Assembly (NCBI GenBank): GCA_027449885.1
Contig: DAIDKS010000040.1
Coordinates: forward strand, 1-64,000
Length of the DNA: 64,000 nt
Direction: 5' to 3'
Source of the DNA: Acidimicrobiaceae bacterium
GTDB taxonomy: Bacteria > Actinomycetota > Acidimicrobiia > Acidimicrobiales > RAAP-2
Both the position numbers and the translations under genes were made by a program. This document shows, piece by piece, positions 1 to 8,508 of this stretch. The notes beneath the pieces are model-generated. The model saw nothing but the letters and a program-made list of their open reading frames with translations, did not search any database and was not told the origin of the DNA. Position 1 is the stretch's first letter. Each line of letters opens with the position of its first letter.

Positions 1-1
1 C

Positions 2-772
2 CTCGGTCTGCTCCACATGGAGATCGTGCGCGAGCGCCTGGAGCGGGAGTTCAACCTCTCCCTGATCGCGACGGCCCCGTCGGTCGTCTACCGGGCCTTC
101 CTCACCGATGGCGGTGAGCACGACATCGACAACCCGACCGACCTGCCCGACCCGAGCCGACTGGACCACATCGACGAGCCGATGCTCGACGTCTCCATCC
201 TCACCCCCTCCGAGTACCTGGGCGCCGTCATGGACCTCTGCCAGTCCCGTCGGGGAGAGATGACCAAGATGGACTATCTCTCGACCGAGCGGGTGGAGTT
301 GCGCTACCGACTGCCACTCGCCGAGGTGGTCATCGACTTCTTCGACGCCCTGAAGAGTCGCACCAAGGGCTACGCCAGCCTCGACTACGAGCCGAGCGGC
401 TACGTGACGTCGCCCCTGGTCCGCGTCGACCTGCTGATCAACCACGAGCCCGTCGACGCCTTCTCCACGATCGTCCACCGCCAGAACGCCGACTTCTACG
501 GCCGCAAGATGGTCGAGCGACTTCGCGAGCTCATCCCGCGCCAGATGTTCGACGTCCCCATCCAGGCGGCGGTCGGTGGACGGGTGATCGCCCGCGAGAC
601 GGTGAAGGCTCGCCGCAAGGACGTGCTCGCGAAGTGCTACGGCGGCGACATCACCCGCAAGCGCAAGCTCCTCGAGAAGCAGAAGGAGGGCAAGAAGCGT
701 ATGAAGAACCTGGGTCGAGTGGAGATCCCCCAGGAAGCCTTCGTCGCGGCCCTGCGCCTGGAGGAGTCCTAA
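2..772 (+). CDS. lepA: Elongation factor 4 (LepA), 3' part
   Basis: Back-translocating ribosomal GTPase EF-4. The window opens inside the gene, so only the last 256 residues are present and the GTPase domain is missing. What remains covers the EF-G-like domains III/V and the LepA-specific C-terminal domain. The first residues ([17 protein letters not shown]) and the near-terminal [20 protein letters not shown] block, with the tRNA-contacting basic C-terminus, are diagnostic. It ends 14 nt before the CIRCE element of hrcA. In many actinobacteria hemW lies between lepA and hrcA; here hemW is found at 13.6 kb instead. Confidence 0.97.
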   Translation, partial: LGLLHMEIVRERLEREFNLSLIATAPSVVYRAFLTDGGEHDIDNPTDLPDPSRLDHIDEPMLDVSILTPSEYLGAVMDLCQSRRGEMTKMDYLSTERVELRYRLPLAEVVIDFFDALKSRTKGYASLDYEPSGYVTSPLVRVDLLINHEPVDAFSTIVHRQNADFYGRKMVERLRELIPRQMFDVPIQAAVGGRVIARETVKARRKDVLAKCYGGDITRKRKLLEKQKEGKKRMKNLGRVEIPQEAFVAALRLEES

Positions 773-786
773 CGCGCCGGGCGAGC

Positions 787-813
787 CTGGCACTCAGTAG
801 AATCGAGTGCCAA
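787..813 (+). promoter_or_regulatory. CIRCE operator (HrcA binding site)
   Basis: Inverted repeat with 9-nt arms, CTGGCACTC and GAGTGCCAA, separated by exactly 9 nt. It matches the CIRCE consensus (TTAGCACTC-N9-GAGTGCTAA), and 8 of 9 arm positions are complementary. A -10-like TAGAAT (798-803) lies in the spacer, so bound HrcA would cover the promoter. It sits 11 nt before the hrcA ATG, implying autoregulation of hrcA and the genes downstream. Confidence 0.93.
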
Positions 814-824
814 CAAGGAGGGGA

Positions 825-1868
825 ATGACCCGTCGCGTCAAACCCGAGAAGTCGTCCGCCGGACTCGACGACCGCAAGGCGGCCATCCTCGAGGCCGTGG
901 TCCGGGAGCACATCGATACCGCCCAGCCCGTCGGGTCGTCGGCCGTGGCGACCCACGGCGAGCTCGCGGTCTCCTCGGCGACGGTGCGGTCCGAGATGGT
1001 GGCCCTCGAGCGAGAGGGGTACCTCTCCCAGCCGCACACGTCGGCCGGTCGCGTGCCGACCGACAAGGGCTACCGGTACTTCGTCGACCACCTTCAGGGT
1101 GGCGCCGTGGGGCCGGTCACCCAGCAGCAGATCGGCGACTTCTTCCGCACCGTTCGCGGTGAGGTCGAGGACGTCCTCTCCCAGACCTCCACGCTCCTCT
1201 CCCGCCTGACGAGCTACACGTCCGTCGTCGTCGGGGCCACGCAGTCCTTCGCCTCGATCCTCTCCGCCCAGCTCGTCAACCTCGACGCCCGCCACCAACT
1301 CCTGGTGACCGTCTTCGCCGATGGCTCGGTGACCAAGCACGGCGTCTACCTGGACCACGACGTGACGCCGACGGACGTGGCCGAGGCCTCCCGGCAGATC
1401 AACGCGTTGCTGATCGGCACCACCGTCGAGTCACGGGTGCAGGTGCCCTCGGGGAACGACGACGTCGCCACCCTGGTACGCGAGTCGGTGAGCGTCCTGC
1501 ACGACCAGCGCCCGACTCGCGAGGGCGAGCAGGTCTACATCGGAGGGTCGTCGCGCGTCGCCGAGGCCTTCGACGGCGTCGAGACGGTGCGCCAAGTGCT
1601 GACGATCCTCGAGCAGGAGCTGCTCGTGGTCTCGCTCATCCAGGACATGATCGACCAGGGGGTGTCGGTCGCGATCGGCTCGGAGCACGGCTTCGAGCCC
1701 CTCGCCTCCTGCGCGGTCGTCGTGGCCCCGCTCACCGTCGACGGTCACCCCTCCGGAGCGGTGGGCCTGCTCGGGCCGACGCGCATGAAGTACGGCGAGG
1801 CGATGGCGGCGGCACGGGCCGTCTCCCAGGAGTTGACCCGTTATCTGGAGGGTGAGCCGCGTGTCTAG
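825..1868 (+). CDS. hrcA: Heat-inducible transcription repressor HrcA
   Basis: Repressor of class I heat-shock genes; binds CIRCE when GroEL keeps it folded. The 347 residues contain the N-terminal winged helix (about 10-90, with the SSATVRSEM and SAGRVPTDKGYRYFVD blocks) and the GAF-like regulatory region. ATG at 825 is preferred over an in-frame GTG at 807 because AAGGAGG (815-821) precedes it and 807 lies inside the CIRCE arm. The spacing to the ATG is short (3 nt). The 3' end overlaps dnaJ by 8 nt, suggesting translational coupling. First gene of an eight-gene overlapping run. Confidence 0.97.
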   Translation: MTRRVKPEKSSAGLDDRKAAILEAVVREHIDTAQPVGSSAVATHGELAVSSATVRSEMVALEREGYLSQPHTSAGRVPTDKGYRYFVDHLQGGAVGPVTQQQIGDFFRTVRGEVEDVLSQTSTLLSRLTSYTSVVVGATQSFASILSAQLVNLDARHQLLVTVFADGSVTKHGVYLDHDVTPTDVAEASRQINALLIGTTVESRVQVPSGNDDVATLVRESVSVLHDQRPTREGEQVYIGGSSRVAEAFDGVETVRQVLTILEQELLVVSLIQDMIDQGVSVAIGSEHGFEPLASCAVVVAPLTVDGHPSGAVGLLGPTRMKYGEAMAAARAVSQELTRYLEGEPRV

Positions 1869-2964
1869 TCCCGATCTCTACGAGGTGCTCGGCGTCGACC
1901 GCGACGTCAGCCCGGAGGAGCTGAAGCGCGTCTATCGCCAACTGGCCCGCCAGTACCACCCCGACGCGAACGACGGGGATCCGCAGGCCGAGGCTCGCTT
2001 CAAGGAGATCTCCCAGGCCTACGAGATCCTCTCGGATCCCGAGCGGCGGGCGAACTACGACCGCTTCGGCTCGGACGCCGGTCCCGGCGCGGGGCCCTTC
2101 GGCGCGGGATCGGTGCAGGACATCTTCGACATGTTCTTCGGCGGCATGGGCGGCATGGGCGGCATGGGGGGGCGTCGCGGCCCCCAGCCGGGGCCCGACG
2201 CCGAGGTGAGCGTCGAGATCGACCTCGCCGAGGCGGCCTTCGGTGTCACGCGGGAGATCACCGTCACGCTGCCCCAGCACTGCACGACCTGTGCCGGGTC
2301 GGGGAGCGCTCCGGGCACCACGCCGGTGACCTGCTCCGAGTGCGGGGGGTCGGGCGAGGTGCGTCGCGTGCGCAACTCGATCCTCGGCCAGATGGTGACC
2401 TCGACGCCGTGCCCCCGGTGCGGGGGCTACGGCACTCGCATCGAGTCACCGTGCCCCACCTGTCGCGGTGACGGCCGCGCGACGGTGACCAGCACCCTCA
2501 CCATCCAGATTCCGGCGGGCGTCGAGGACGGCTCCACGATGCGCCTGGCCGACCGTGGTCCGGCGGGGCCCCGAGGCGGCCCCAACGGGAGACTCTTCGT
2601 GCACCTTCGGGTCCGACCCGACGAGCGGTTCGAGCGAGAGGGCGACGACCTGCACCACGTGGCCCACGTCGCCTTCACCCAGGCCGCGCTGGGGACGACG
2701 ATCGAGGTGCCGACCCTCGAGGAGCCCGTGACCGTCGAGGTCGCTGCGGGCAGCGCGAACGGGACCGTCCACCGGCTCCGTCACGCGGGCGTGACGCACC
2801 TGCACGGACGCGGGCGGGGCGACCTCTACGTACACCTGGTGGTCGACGTCCCCACCGACCTCGACGAGACGTCGTCGCGCCTCCTGCGCGAGCTGGCGTC
2901 CCACCGCGGGGAGACGGTCGCGGAGCCGTCGGGAGGGCTCTTCCGCCGCCGGTCGAAGCGGTGA
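1861..2964 (+). CDS. dnaJ: Chaperone DnaJ
   Basis: Hsp40 co-chaperone that delivers substrates to DnaK and stimulates its ATPase. The 367 residues show the J domain with HPD at residues 33-35, a Gly/Phe/Met linker, four CxxCxGxG-type zinc motifs (CTTCAGSG, CSECGGSG, CPRCGGYG, CPTCRGDG) and the C-terminal substrate domains. GTG 1861 is chosen because GGAGGG at 1847-1852 is spaced 8 nt from it; an in-frame GTG at 1852 sits on that Shine-Dalgarno. Overlaps hrcA (8 nt) and rsmE (4 nt). The absence of dnaK and grpE beside it suggests this is the second, HrcA-linked dnaJ, but those genes may lie outside the window. Confidence 0.97.
   Translation: MSSPDLYEVLGVDRDVSPEELKRVYRQLARQYHPDANDGDPQAEARFKEISQAYEILSDPERRANYDRFGSDAGPGAGPFGAGSVQDIFDMFFGGMGGMGGMGGRRGPQPGPDAEVSVEIDLAEAAFGVTREITVTLPQHCTTCAGSGSAPGTTPVTCSECGGSGEVRRVRNSILGQMVTSTPCPRCGGYGTRIESPCPTCRGDGRATVTSTLTIQIPAGVEDGSTMRLADRGPAGPRGGPNGRLFVHLRVRPDERFEREGDDLHHVAHVAFTQAALGTTIEVPTLEEPVTVEVAAGSANGTVHRLRHAGVTHLHGRGRGDLYVHLVVDVPTDLDETSSRLLRELASHRGETVAEPSGGLFRRRSKR
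2140..2166 (+). repeat. Three tandem 9-bp repeats in dnaJ linker
   Basis: Three perfect copies of GGCGGCATG encode Gly-Gly-Met three times within the G/F linker of DnaJ. Being in frame and a multiple of 3, copy-number change by slippage would alter linker length without frameshift. Confidence 0.85.
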
Positions 2965-3683
2965 GCGACTTCGAGCGTCGCGTGGCCGCGCTGGCGCAGT
3001 TCCGGGTTCCCGACCCCGCGCGTCCCGTCCTCAGCCCCGACGACGATCGCCACCTGCGGGCGGTCCTACGGGCTCGCGCCGGGGAGGAGATCGTGGTGAG
3101 TGACGGGCGCGGCCGGTGGCGCCTGTGCGTCGTGACCACCGACGGCGTCGAACCGGTCACCGACGTCGCGGAGGATCCCGAGCCGGTCGCCAGCGCGCTC
3201 TACCTGGCCCCCCTGAAGGGTGACCGGACCGAGTGGGCCCTCGTCAAGGCCGTCGAGCTCGGGGTCACCGACGTCACGCCGCTCCTCACCGCCCGCGCGG
3301 CCGTCCGCTGGCGTCCGGAGGCGAGGACGCGGGTGCTCGCCCGGTGGCGTCGGCTGGCGAACGAGGCCGCCGGGCAGTGCCGCCGCACCCACGACCTGGT
3401 GATTCACGAGCCCGTGGGCGTGGCCGACGTGCCCGCCGAGGTGGCGGTCGCCGACGTCGGCGGGTCGCCCGACTGGCGGGGCGTGCACGCCGTGGCGGTC
3501 GGTCCGGAGGGGGGGTGGGGAGGCGACGAGTGGTCCCCGTCACGCCGACGGGTCTCGCTGGGTCCGCTGGTGTTGCGCGCCGAGACGGCCGCCGTCGCCG
3601 CGGCCACCCTCCTCGGCGCCCTCGGCTCGACGTGGGGCTGGCGCGATGGTGACGCCCGCATCGATAATGATGAGTGGCGATGA
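2961..3683 (+). CDS. rsmE: 16S rRNA (uridine1498-N3)-methyltransferase RsmE
   Basis: SAM-dependent SPOUT methyltransferase for m3U1498 in the decoding region of 16S rRNA. The 240 residues include an N-terminal PUA-like RNA-binding part and the C-terminal knot domain. Family landmarks are the KGDRTEWALVKAVELGV segment, NEAAGQCRRT and the SAM-loop AVGPEGGW. GTG start overlaps the dnaJ stop in a GTGA. Its position after dnaJ is the conserved order in many Gram-positives. Confidence 0.95.
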   Translation: MSDFERRVAALAQFRVPDPARPVLSPDDDRHLRAVLRARAGEEIVVSDGRGRWRLCVVTTDGVEPVTDVAEDPEPVASALYLAPLKGDRTEWALVKAVELGVTDVTPLLTARAAVRWRPEARTRVLARWRRLANEAAGQCRRTHDLVIHEPVGVADVPAEVAVADVGGSPDWRGVHAVAVGPEGGWGGDEWSPSRRRVSLGPLVLRAETAAVAAATLLGALGSTWGWRDGDARIDNDEWR

Positions 3684-4024
3684 GTGACTGCCTGTTCTGC
3701 CGGATCGTGGCGGGGGAGATCCCGTCCACGACGGTCGCCGAGAGCGAGACGGCCCTCGCCTTCTACGACATCGCGCCGCAGGCGCCCGTCCACGTCCTGG
3801 TGATCCCGAAGCAGCACCTCACGAGTGCCGACGAGGTGGCGATCCATCACGGCGGCGTCGTCGACGACCTGGTGATGATGGCCCAGCGGGTCGCCGAGAT
3901 CGAAGGGGTGCGCGAGAGCGGCTACCGACTCGTCATGAACGTCGGGCGCGACGCGCAGATGACGGTGGCCCACCTGCACGTCCACGTGCTCGGCGGGCGG
4001 CGCCTGGAGTGGCCTCCGGGATGA
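3680..4024 (+). CDS. HIT-family (HINT-type) nucleotide hydrolase
   Basis: Histidine-triad protein of 114 residues, of the HINT type that hydrolyses adenosine phosphoramidates. The N-terminus CLFCRIVAGEIP and the C-terminal HLHVHVLGG (HxHxHxx catalytic triad) are clear. ATG 3680 forms an ATGA overlap with the rsmE stop and is preferred over a GTG two codons upstream. Coupled to phoH by another ATGA. HIT genes commonly sit between rsmE and phoH; the cellular substrate is unknown. Confidence 0.94.
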   Translation: MSDCLFCRIVAGEIPSTTVAESETALAFYDIAPQAPVHVLVIPKQHLTSADEVAIHHGGVVDDLVMMAQRVAEIEGVRESGYRLVMNVGRDAQMTVAHLHVHVLGGRRLEWPPG

Positions 4025-4983
4025 CCGACGGAGCGCCGAGCGGGTCGGTGACGACGACGACCCTGGTCTCACACCCCGAGGTGATGGTGTCGCTCCTCGG
4101 ACCCCGCGACGAGAACCTGCGCGCCATCGAGCGGGCCTTCCCCGACTCGCGCATCATGGTGCGCGGCAACGAGATCTCCGTCGAGGGACCCGACGCGGCG
4201 AAGATCCTGCGGCTGATCGACGAGTTGGTCCTCGTGGTCGAGGCCGGGCAGGCGCTCGACGCGACGAAGATCACGCGGACCATCGACATGGTCGACGCCG
4301 ACCTGCGTCCGAGCGAGGTGCTCGGGCACGAAGTCGTCCGAAGCGCGAAGGGTAAGCCGGTTCGTCCGTCGACGGCGGGTCAGAAGCGCTACGCCGACGC
4401 GATCGAGCGGTCGATCGTCACCTTCGGCATCGGGCCGGCCGGGACGGGCAAGACCTATCTCGCCGTCGCGGCCGCGGTGCAGGCGTTACACCAGCGGCGG
4501 GTGCACCGGATCGTCCTGACGCGACCCGCGGTCGAGGCGGGGGAGCGGCTCGGATTCCTCCCGGGTGACCTCATGGCCAAGGTCGACCCGTATCTGCGGC
4601 CGCTCTACGACGCCCTCTACGAGATGCTGGGGCCCGACGGAGCCCAGCGCCTCATCACCAACGGGACGATCGAGGTCGCTCCGCTCGCCTTCATGCGGGG
4701 GCGAACCCTCAACGACTCCTTCATCATCCTCGACGAGGCCCAGAACACCACGCCCGAGCAGATGAAGATGTTCCTCACCCGCATCGGGTTCAACTCGAGG
4801 GCCGTCGTGACGGGCGACGTGACCCAGATCGACCTCAACGGCAAGACGAGCGGCATGGCGAACATCGAGTCGATCCTCAGCCACGTCGAGGGTGTCAGCT
4901 TCGTCCACCTCAGCGCCCGGGACGTCGTTCGGGCGAAGATCGTCGCCGACATCGTGGCCGCCTACGATCGGCGATCGCCGTGA
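4021..4983 (+). CDS. phoH: PhoH-like ATPase (YbeZ)
   Basis: PhoH/YbeZ family P-loop NTPase, thought to work with YbeY in rRNA processing. The 320 residues have an N-terminal KH-like segment, Walker A GPAGTGKT at about 138-145, the TRPAVEAGERLGFLPGDL block and Walker B IILDEAQN. ATG 4021 overlaps the HIT stop in ATGA; alternative starts 12 nt upstream lack that coupling. Directly followed by ybeY with a GTGA overlap, the arrangement that links the two proteins in most bacteria. Confidence 0.96.
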   Translation: MTDGAPSGSVTTTTLVSHPEVMVSLLGPRDENLRAIERAFPDSRIMVRGNEISVEGPDAAKILRLIDELVLVVEAGQALDATKITRTIDMVDADLRPSEVLGHEVVRSAKGKPVRPSTAGQKRYADAIERSIVTFGIGPAGTGKTYLAVAAAVQALHQRRVHRIVLTRPAVEAGERLGFLPGDLMAKVDPYLRPLYDALYEMLGPDGAQRLITNGTIEVAPLAFMRGRTLNDSFIILDEAQNTTPEQMKMFLTRIGFNSRAVVTGDVTQIDLNGKTSGMANIESILSHVEGVSFVHLSARDVVRAKIVADIVAAYDRRSP

Positions 4984-5483
4984 TCGACGTCTACGCCGCC
5001 GACGAGCAGCACGACCGTCCGGTCGAGCTCGAACGCTGGGCCGACCTCGCGCGTGCGGCTCTCGCGGAGGAGGGCGTGCGCGGCCTGGCCGAGGTCTCGC
5101 TCATCTTCACCGACGAGGTGACGATGGCCGGTCTGAACGCCCAGTTCATGGGTCGGGAGGGTCCGACCGACGTGCTGAGCTTCCCCATCGACGACGAGCC
5201 GGAGCCGACGGGGCGGGTTCCGGACGCCGGCGGGACCGGTCCGGGCGAGCCACCGCTGCCCGAGATCCCGACGCTCGTCGGCGACATCGTCATCTGTCCC
5301 GCCGTCGCCGCGCGCAACGCCGTCGATCACGAGGTGACCGAGGAGGCCGAGATCGCTCTCCTCGTCGTCCACGGCGTCCTCCACCTCCTCGGCTGGGACC
5401 ACGAGGTCGACGACGAGGCCGAAGCGATGGAGGCCCGCGAGCGCGAACTGCTGGCCCGGCACTTCCGGCCGACGGCGCCGTGA
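4980..5483 (+). CDS. ybeY: Endoribonuclease YbeY
   Basis: Single-strand-specific zinc endoribonuclease needed for 16S rRNA 3'-end maturation and 70S quality control. The 167-residue protein carries the metal motif HGVLHLLGWDH (about 131-141) and the GPTDVLSFP strand. A Pro/Gly-rich insertion of about 20 residues (PTGRVPDAGGTG...) between that strand and the GDIVIC segment makes it longer than the compact family form. Overlaps phoH and the CNNM gene by 4 nt each. Confidence 0.95.
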   Translation: MIDVYAADEQHDRPVELERWADLARAALAEEGVRGLAEVSLIFTDEVTMAGLNAQFMGREGPTDVLSFPIDDEPEPTGRVPDAGGTGPGEPPLPEIPTLVGDIVICPAVAARNAVDHEVTEEAEIALLVVHGVLHLLGWDHEVDDEAEAMEARERELLARHFRPTAP

Positions 5484-6757
5484 TCGCCGCCGCCTGGTCG
5501 GGTGGCGACACGGGTCTCGTCGTCGCGGTCCTCCTCCTGCTCGCCCTGTCAGGCTTCTTCGCCCTCGCCGAGACGGCGCTGGTGCGCACGACGAAGAGTC
5601 GGGCCCGCTCACTTCGCGAGGAGGGCCATCGCGGCGCCCGGGCTCTGGTGCGCCTCACCGAGTCCCCCGAGCGATTCCTGAACCCGCTCCTGCTCCTGGT
5701 CCTGGTCTGCCAGCTGACCTCGGCCACGCTGGTCGGAGTGCTCGCGGGGCACCTCTTCGGGGCGGCGGGCGTCATCGTCGCCACCGCGGTCGAGGTGATC
5801 GTCATCTTCGTCCTCTTCGAGGCGGTGCCCAAGAACTTCGCGGTCCAGCACCCCGACCGGGCGGCCCTGCTGACGGCCCCGTTCATCGATCGTCTGCTGG
5901 CGCTCTGGCCGGTACGCGTCGTCGCCGGGGCGCTGCTCGCGATCGCCCAGGGGGTGATGCGCCTGCTGGGCGAGGGGGCCGAGACGGTCCGGGTGACGGA
6001 GTCCGAAGTCCTGGCGATGGCCGACGTGGCGCACGAGGACGCGGCGATCGCCTCCGAGGAGCGGGCCTTCATCCACTCGGTCATCGAGTTCGGGGACACG
6101 ATCGTTCGCGAGGTCATGGTGCCCCGACCCGACATGGTCGACGTCCCGGCGACGACGAGCGTGCGTGACGCCCTCGCCGTCGCCGTCGCCTCGGGACGCT
6201 CGCGGCTGCCCGTGCTCGGCGAGGCGGGCGTCGACGACGTCGTCGGCATCGTCCACCTACGACGCCTCGCCGCGCTGGTGGCCGACGGGCGCGGCGACGA
6301 ATCGGTGGCCGAGCACCTGGACGACGCCCACTTCGTGCCCGAGACCAAGAAGGTGGCGGCGCTGCTGCTCGAGATCCGTCGGGCCCAGGCGCACCTCTTC
6401 ATCGTGGTGGACGAGTACGGCGGGACGGTGGGTCTCGTGACGCTGGAGGACGTGCTCGAGGAGCTGGTGGGCGAGATCGCCGACGAGTCGGATCCGGCGC
6501 AGCCGGAGCCGGCGCGTCCCGTGGGCACCGGGATCACCCTCAGTGGTCGGCTGAACATCGACGACGCGAACCTCGACTACGACCTGGAGCTTCCGAAGGA
6601 CGGCTGGGACACGGTGGGCGGCCTCGTCCTGGACCTCGCGGGTGGCGTCCCGGACGTGGGCCAGAGCTTCCTCACGGACCTCTACCGACTGACCGTCGTG
6701 CGCCTCGACGGCCGCCGGGTCGAGGAGGTCCTCGTCGAGCCTCGGGAGGCGTCGTGA
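5480..6757 (+). CDS. CNNM/CorC-type membrane protein (DUF21-CBS-CorC_HlyC)
   Basis: Hemolysin-C-like transporter family protein, implicated in magnesium/cobalt transport in relatives. The 425 residues have a DUF21 membrane region in the first 190 residues (about four helices, with SGFFALAETALVR), two CBS domains (about 200-330, VMVPRPDM and VVDEYGGTVGLVTLEDVLEELVG) and a C-terminal CorC_HlyC domain. GTG 5480 overlaps the ybeY stop and opens directly into the first helix; the frame is open further upstream but encodes only ybeY antisense-like low-complexity sequence. The ybeY-corC-era order is conserved. Confidence 0.94.
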   Translation: MIAAAWSGGDTGLVVAVLLLLALSGFFALAETALVRTTKSRARSLREEGHRGARALVRLTESPERFLNPLLLLVLVCQLTSATLVGVLAGHLFGAAGVIVATAVEVIVIFVLFEAVPKNFAVQHPDRAALLTAPFIDRLLALWPVRVVAGALLAIAQGVMRLLGEGAETVRVTESEVLAMADVAHEDAAIASEERAFIHSVIEFGDTIVREVMVPRPDMVDVPATTSVRDALAVAVASGRSRLPVLGEAGVDDVVGIVHLRRLAALVADGRGDESVAEHLDDAHFVPETKKVAALLLEIRRAQAHLFIVVDEYGGTVGLVTLEDVLEELVGEIADESDPAQPEPARPVGTGITLSGRLNIDDANLDYDLELPKDGWDTVGGLVLDLAGGVPDVGQSFLTDLYRLTVVRLDGRRVEEVLVEPREAS

Positions 6758-7653
6758 CGCGAGCCGGATTCGCGGCGGTCATCGGCCGTCCCAATGTCGG
6801 GAAGTCGACCCTGGTGAACCGGATGGTCGGCGAGAAGGTGACGATCACGTCCGCGACGCCCCACACCACCCGTCGGGCGGTTCGCGGTATCCACACCGAC
6901 GACGACGTCCAGGTCGTCTTCGTCGACACTCCCGGACTCCACCGGCCGCGCACCTCGCTCGGCCACCGGCTGAACGAGGCGGCTCGGGGGGCCGCCGGCG
7001 ACGTCGAGGTGGTGATGGCCCTCGTCGACGCGGGGGCTCCGCTCGGGGCCGGTGATCGCACGGCACTCACGACCCTGCTGGAGGCGGCCGACCGGGGAGC
7101 GCGGGCCCTCGTCGTGGTGAACAAGGCCGACCGCGTCGCTCGCGGGCCGGTCGCCGACCAGCTGCTCGCCGTGGTGCGTGTGGTCGAGGACCTGGCGCGG
7201 GCGCGGGGCCGACACGAATCGGCCGAGGCGGTCGAGTACTTCGCCGTGTCGGCGCGCACCGGTGCGGGCGTCGATCGCCTGCTCGCCGTGGTGCGCGACG
7301 CGATGCCGGAGTCGCCGTTCCTCTTCCCTCCCGACGAGGTCTCCGACGCCACCGGGCCGGAGTGGGTCGCCGAGTTGGTGCGCGAGCAGCTCGTGCGCCG
7401 TACTCGCGAGGAGCTGCCCCACTCGATCCACTGCCGCGTCACGACCTACGAGTGGCCGCACATCACGGTCGAGATCGTCGTGGAGCGGGAGAGCCAGAAG
7501 GGCATGGTCATCGGGCGGGGTGGGGCACTGCTGAAGGACGTCGGCACCGCGGCTCGTCGCGACCTTCCCGAGGGGACCTTCCTCGAGCTACGCGTCGTCG
7601 TCGAGCCGGACTGGCAGCGGCGCGCGGACACGCTCGACCGCTTCGGCTACTGA
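6754..7653 (+). CDS. era: GTPase Era
   Basis: Essential GTPase that binds the 3' end of 16S rRNA and checks 30S assembly. The 299 residues have G1 GRPNVGKST (from residue 9), G3 DTPG, G4 NKAD and a C-terminal KH domain with the GMVIGRGGALLK loop. The end (DWQRR...LDRFGY) is typical, so the gene is complete. GTG overlaps the preceding stop. Its last 66 nt are antisense to the 3' end of the TSUP gene on the other strand. Confidence 0.97.
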   Translation: MTRAGFAAVIGRPNVGKSTLVNRMVGEKVTITSATPHTTRRAVRGIHTDDDVQVVFVDTPGLHRPRTSLGHRLNEAARGAAGDVEVVMALVDAGAPLGAGDRTALTTLLEAADRGARALVVVNKADRVARGPVADQLLAVVRVVEDLARARGRHESAEAVEYFAVSARTGAGVDRLLAVVRDAMPESPFLFPPDEVSDATGPEWVAELVREQLVRRTREELPHSIHCRVTTYEWPHITVEIVVERESQKGMVIGRGGALLKDVGTAARRDLPEGTFLELRVVVEPDWQRRADTLDRFGY

Positions 7654-8472
7654 GCGTCGAGCGACGAGGGCGAGGCCCCCGGCCGCGACGACCGCGGCCG
7701 GGAAGGGGGCGCCCAGGTAGTGGGCCCCGGTCACGACGATGATCACGGCGACGGCCCGGCGCAGGAGTCGTCCCCATCGCTCGGACGCCCGGGTGGCCAG
7801 TCGAGCCCCGAGCAGGGCGCCGGGCAGCCCACCCGCGGCCAGGGCGGCGGCGACGGGCCAGTCGACGTGATCGCCGGCGACGGCGGCGACGGCGGCCAGC
7901 AGGCCGACGGGCACCGCGACGACGAGATCCGTCCCCACGAGGGCGGCCGCCCCGAGGCCGGGATAGAGGAGGAGCAGGGCGGCTCCGGTCATCGATCCGG
8001 CCCCGATCGAGGTCGCTCCGACGAGCAGTCCGCCCACGAGGCCGGCCACGATCGTGAGTGAGGTGCGCAGCGGTTCCGGCAGCGTCGGGCGATCCGGTGC
8101 GTGACGCGGTCGCACGAGGGCCGCGGTCCCGCCGAGCAGGAGGGCCCCACCGACCACGCGCGTCAGCAGCGCGGGGGAGGTGGCGCCGACGAGGTGGAGG
8201 ACGGCGGTCCCCAGGGCCACACCGGGCACCGCTCCGAGAGCGAGGCGACGGACGAGGGCCCGCTCCACGACGCGGGCCCGCCAGTGCACGGCCGCGGCGG
8301 CGGGTCGCAGGACGACCGCCGCCACGAGGTCCGTGGCGACCGCTGCCGCCGGCCCGAGGCCCCCGAGGCTGATCAGGGCGGGAGTGAGGAGGGCCCCGCC
8401 CCCGACGCCCGTGAGCCCGACGAGCAGCCCGACGCTGGCCCCGAGGAGCGCGATGGCGAGGTCGTGCGTCAC
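7588..8472 (-). CDS. TSUP family sulfite exporter / permease (TauE/SafE)
   Basis: Integral membrane protein of 294 residues with about eight hydrophobic helices arranged as two homologous halves. The first helix motif GLLVGLTGVGGGALLTPAL and the second-half VGGLLVGATSIGAGSMTGAALL are the TauE/SafE signature. Members export sulfite, sulfonates or related organosulfur anions; the substrate here cannot be told. GTG start without an obvious Shine-Dalgarno. The last 22 codons run antisense through the end of era. Lies 36 nt behind dinG, from which it is separated by an AT-rich palindrome. Confidence 0.9.
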   Translation of the reverse strand: MTHDLAIALLGASVGLLVGLTGVGGGALLTPALISLGGLGPAAAVATDLVAAVVLRPAAAAVHWRARVVERALVRRLALGAVPGVALGTAVLHLVGATSPALLTRVVGGALLLGGTAALVRPRHAPDRPTLPEPLRTSLTIVAGLVGGLLVGATSIGAGSMTGAALLLLYPGLGAAALVGTDLVVAVPVGLLAAVAAVAGDHVDWPVAAALAAGGLPGALLGARLATRASERWGRLLRRAVAVIIVVTGAHYLGAPFPAAVVAAGGLALVARRSVAEAVERVRAPLPVRLDDDA

Positions 8473-8481
8473 GCAACCAGT

Positions 8482-8491
8482 TTACTAGTAA
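8482..8491. promoter_or_regulatory. AT-rich palindrome upstream of TSUP gene, possible operator
   Basis: Perfect 10-bp palindrome TTACTAGTAA in the 36-nt AT-rich gap between dinG and the TSUP gene, 10 nt upstream of the TSUP GTG. It stands out in sequence that is otherwise over 70% GC. It could be a repressor site, and the half TAGTAA may act as a -10. No regulator gene is adjacent. Confidence 0.4.
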
Positions 8492-8508
8492 CTCACTAGG
8501 AAAAGTAG

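Noticed and set aside
2140..2166. Tandem repeat as a possible CRISPR or recombination site
   Set aside because: Only three 9-bp units inside the dnaJ coding frame; explained by the Gly-Gly-Met linker.
7588..7653. Era/TSUP overlap as a frameshift artefact
   Set aside because: Both reading frames reach natural stops and Era ends with its conserved C-terminus, so I kept both. A base error in the TSUP tail cannot be excluded.
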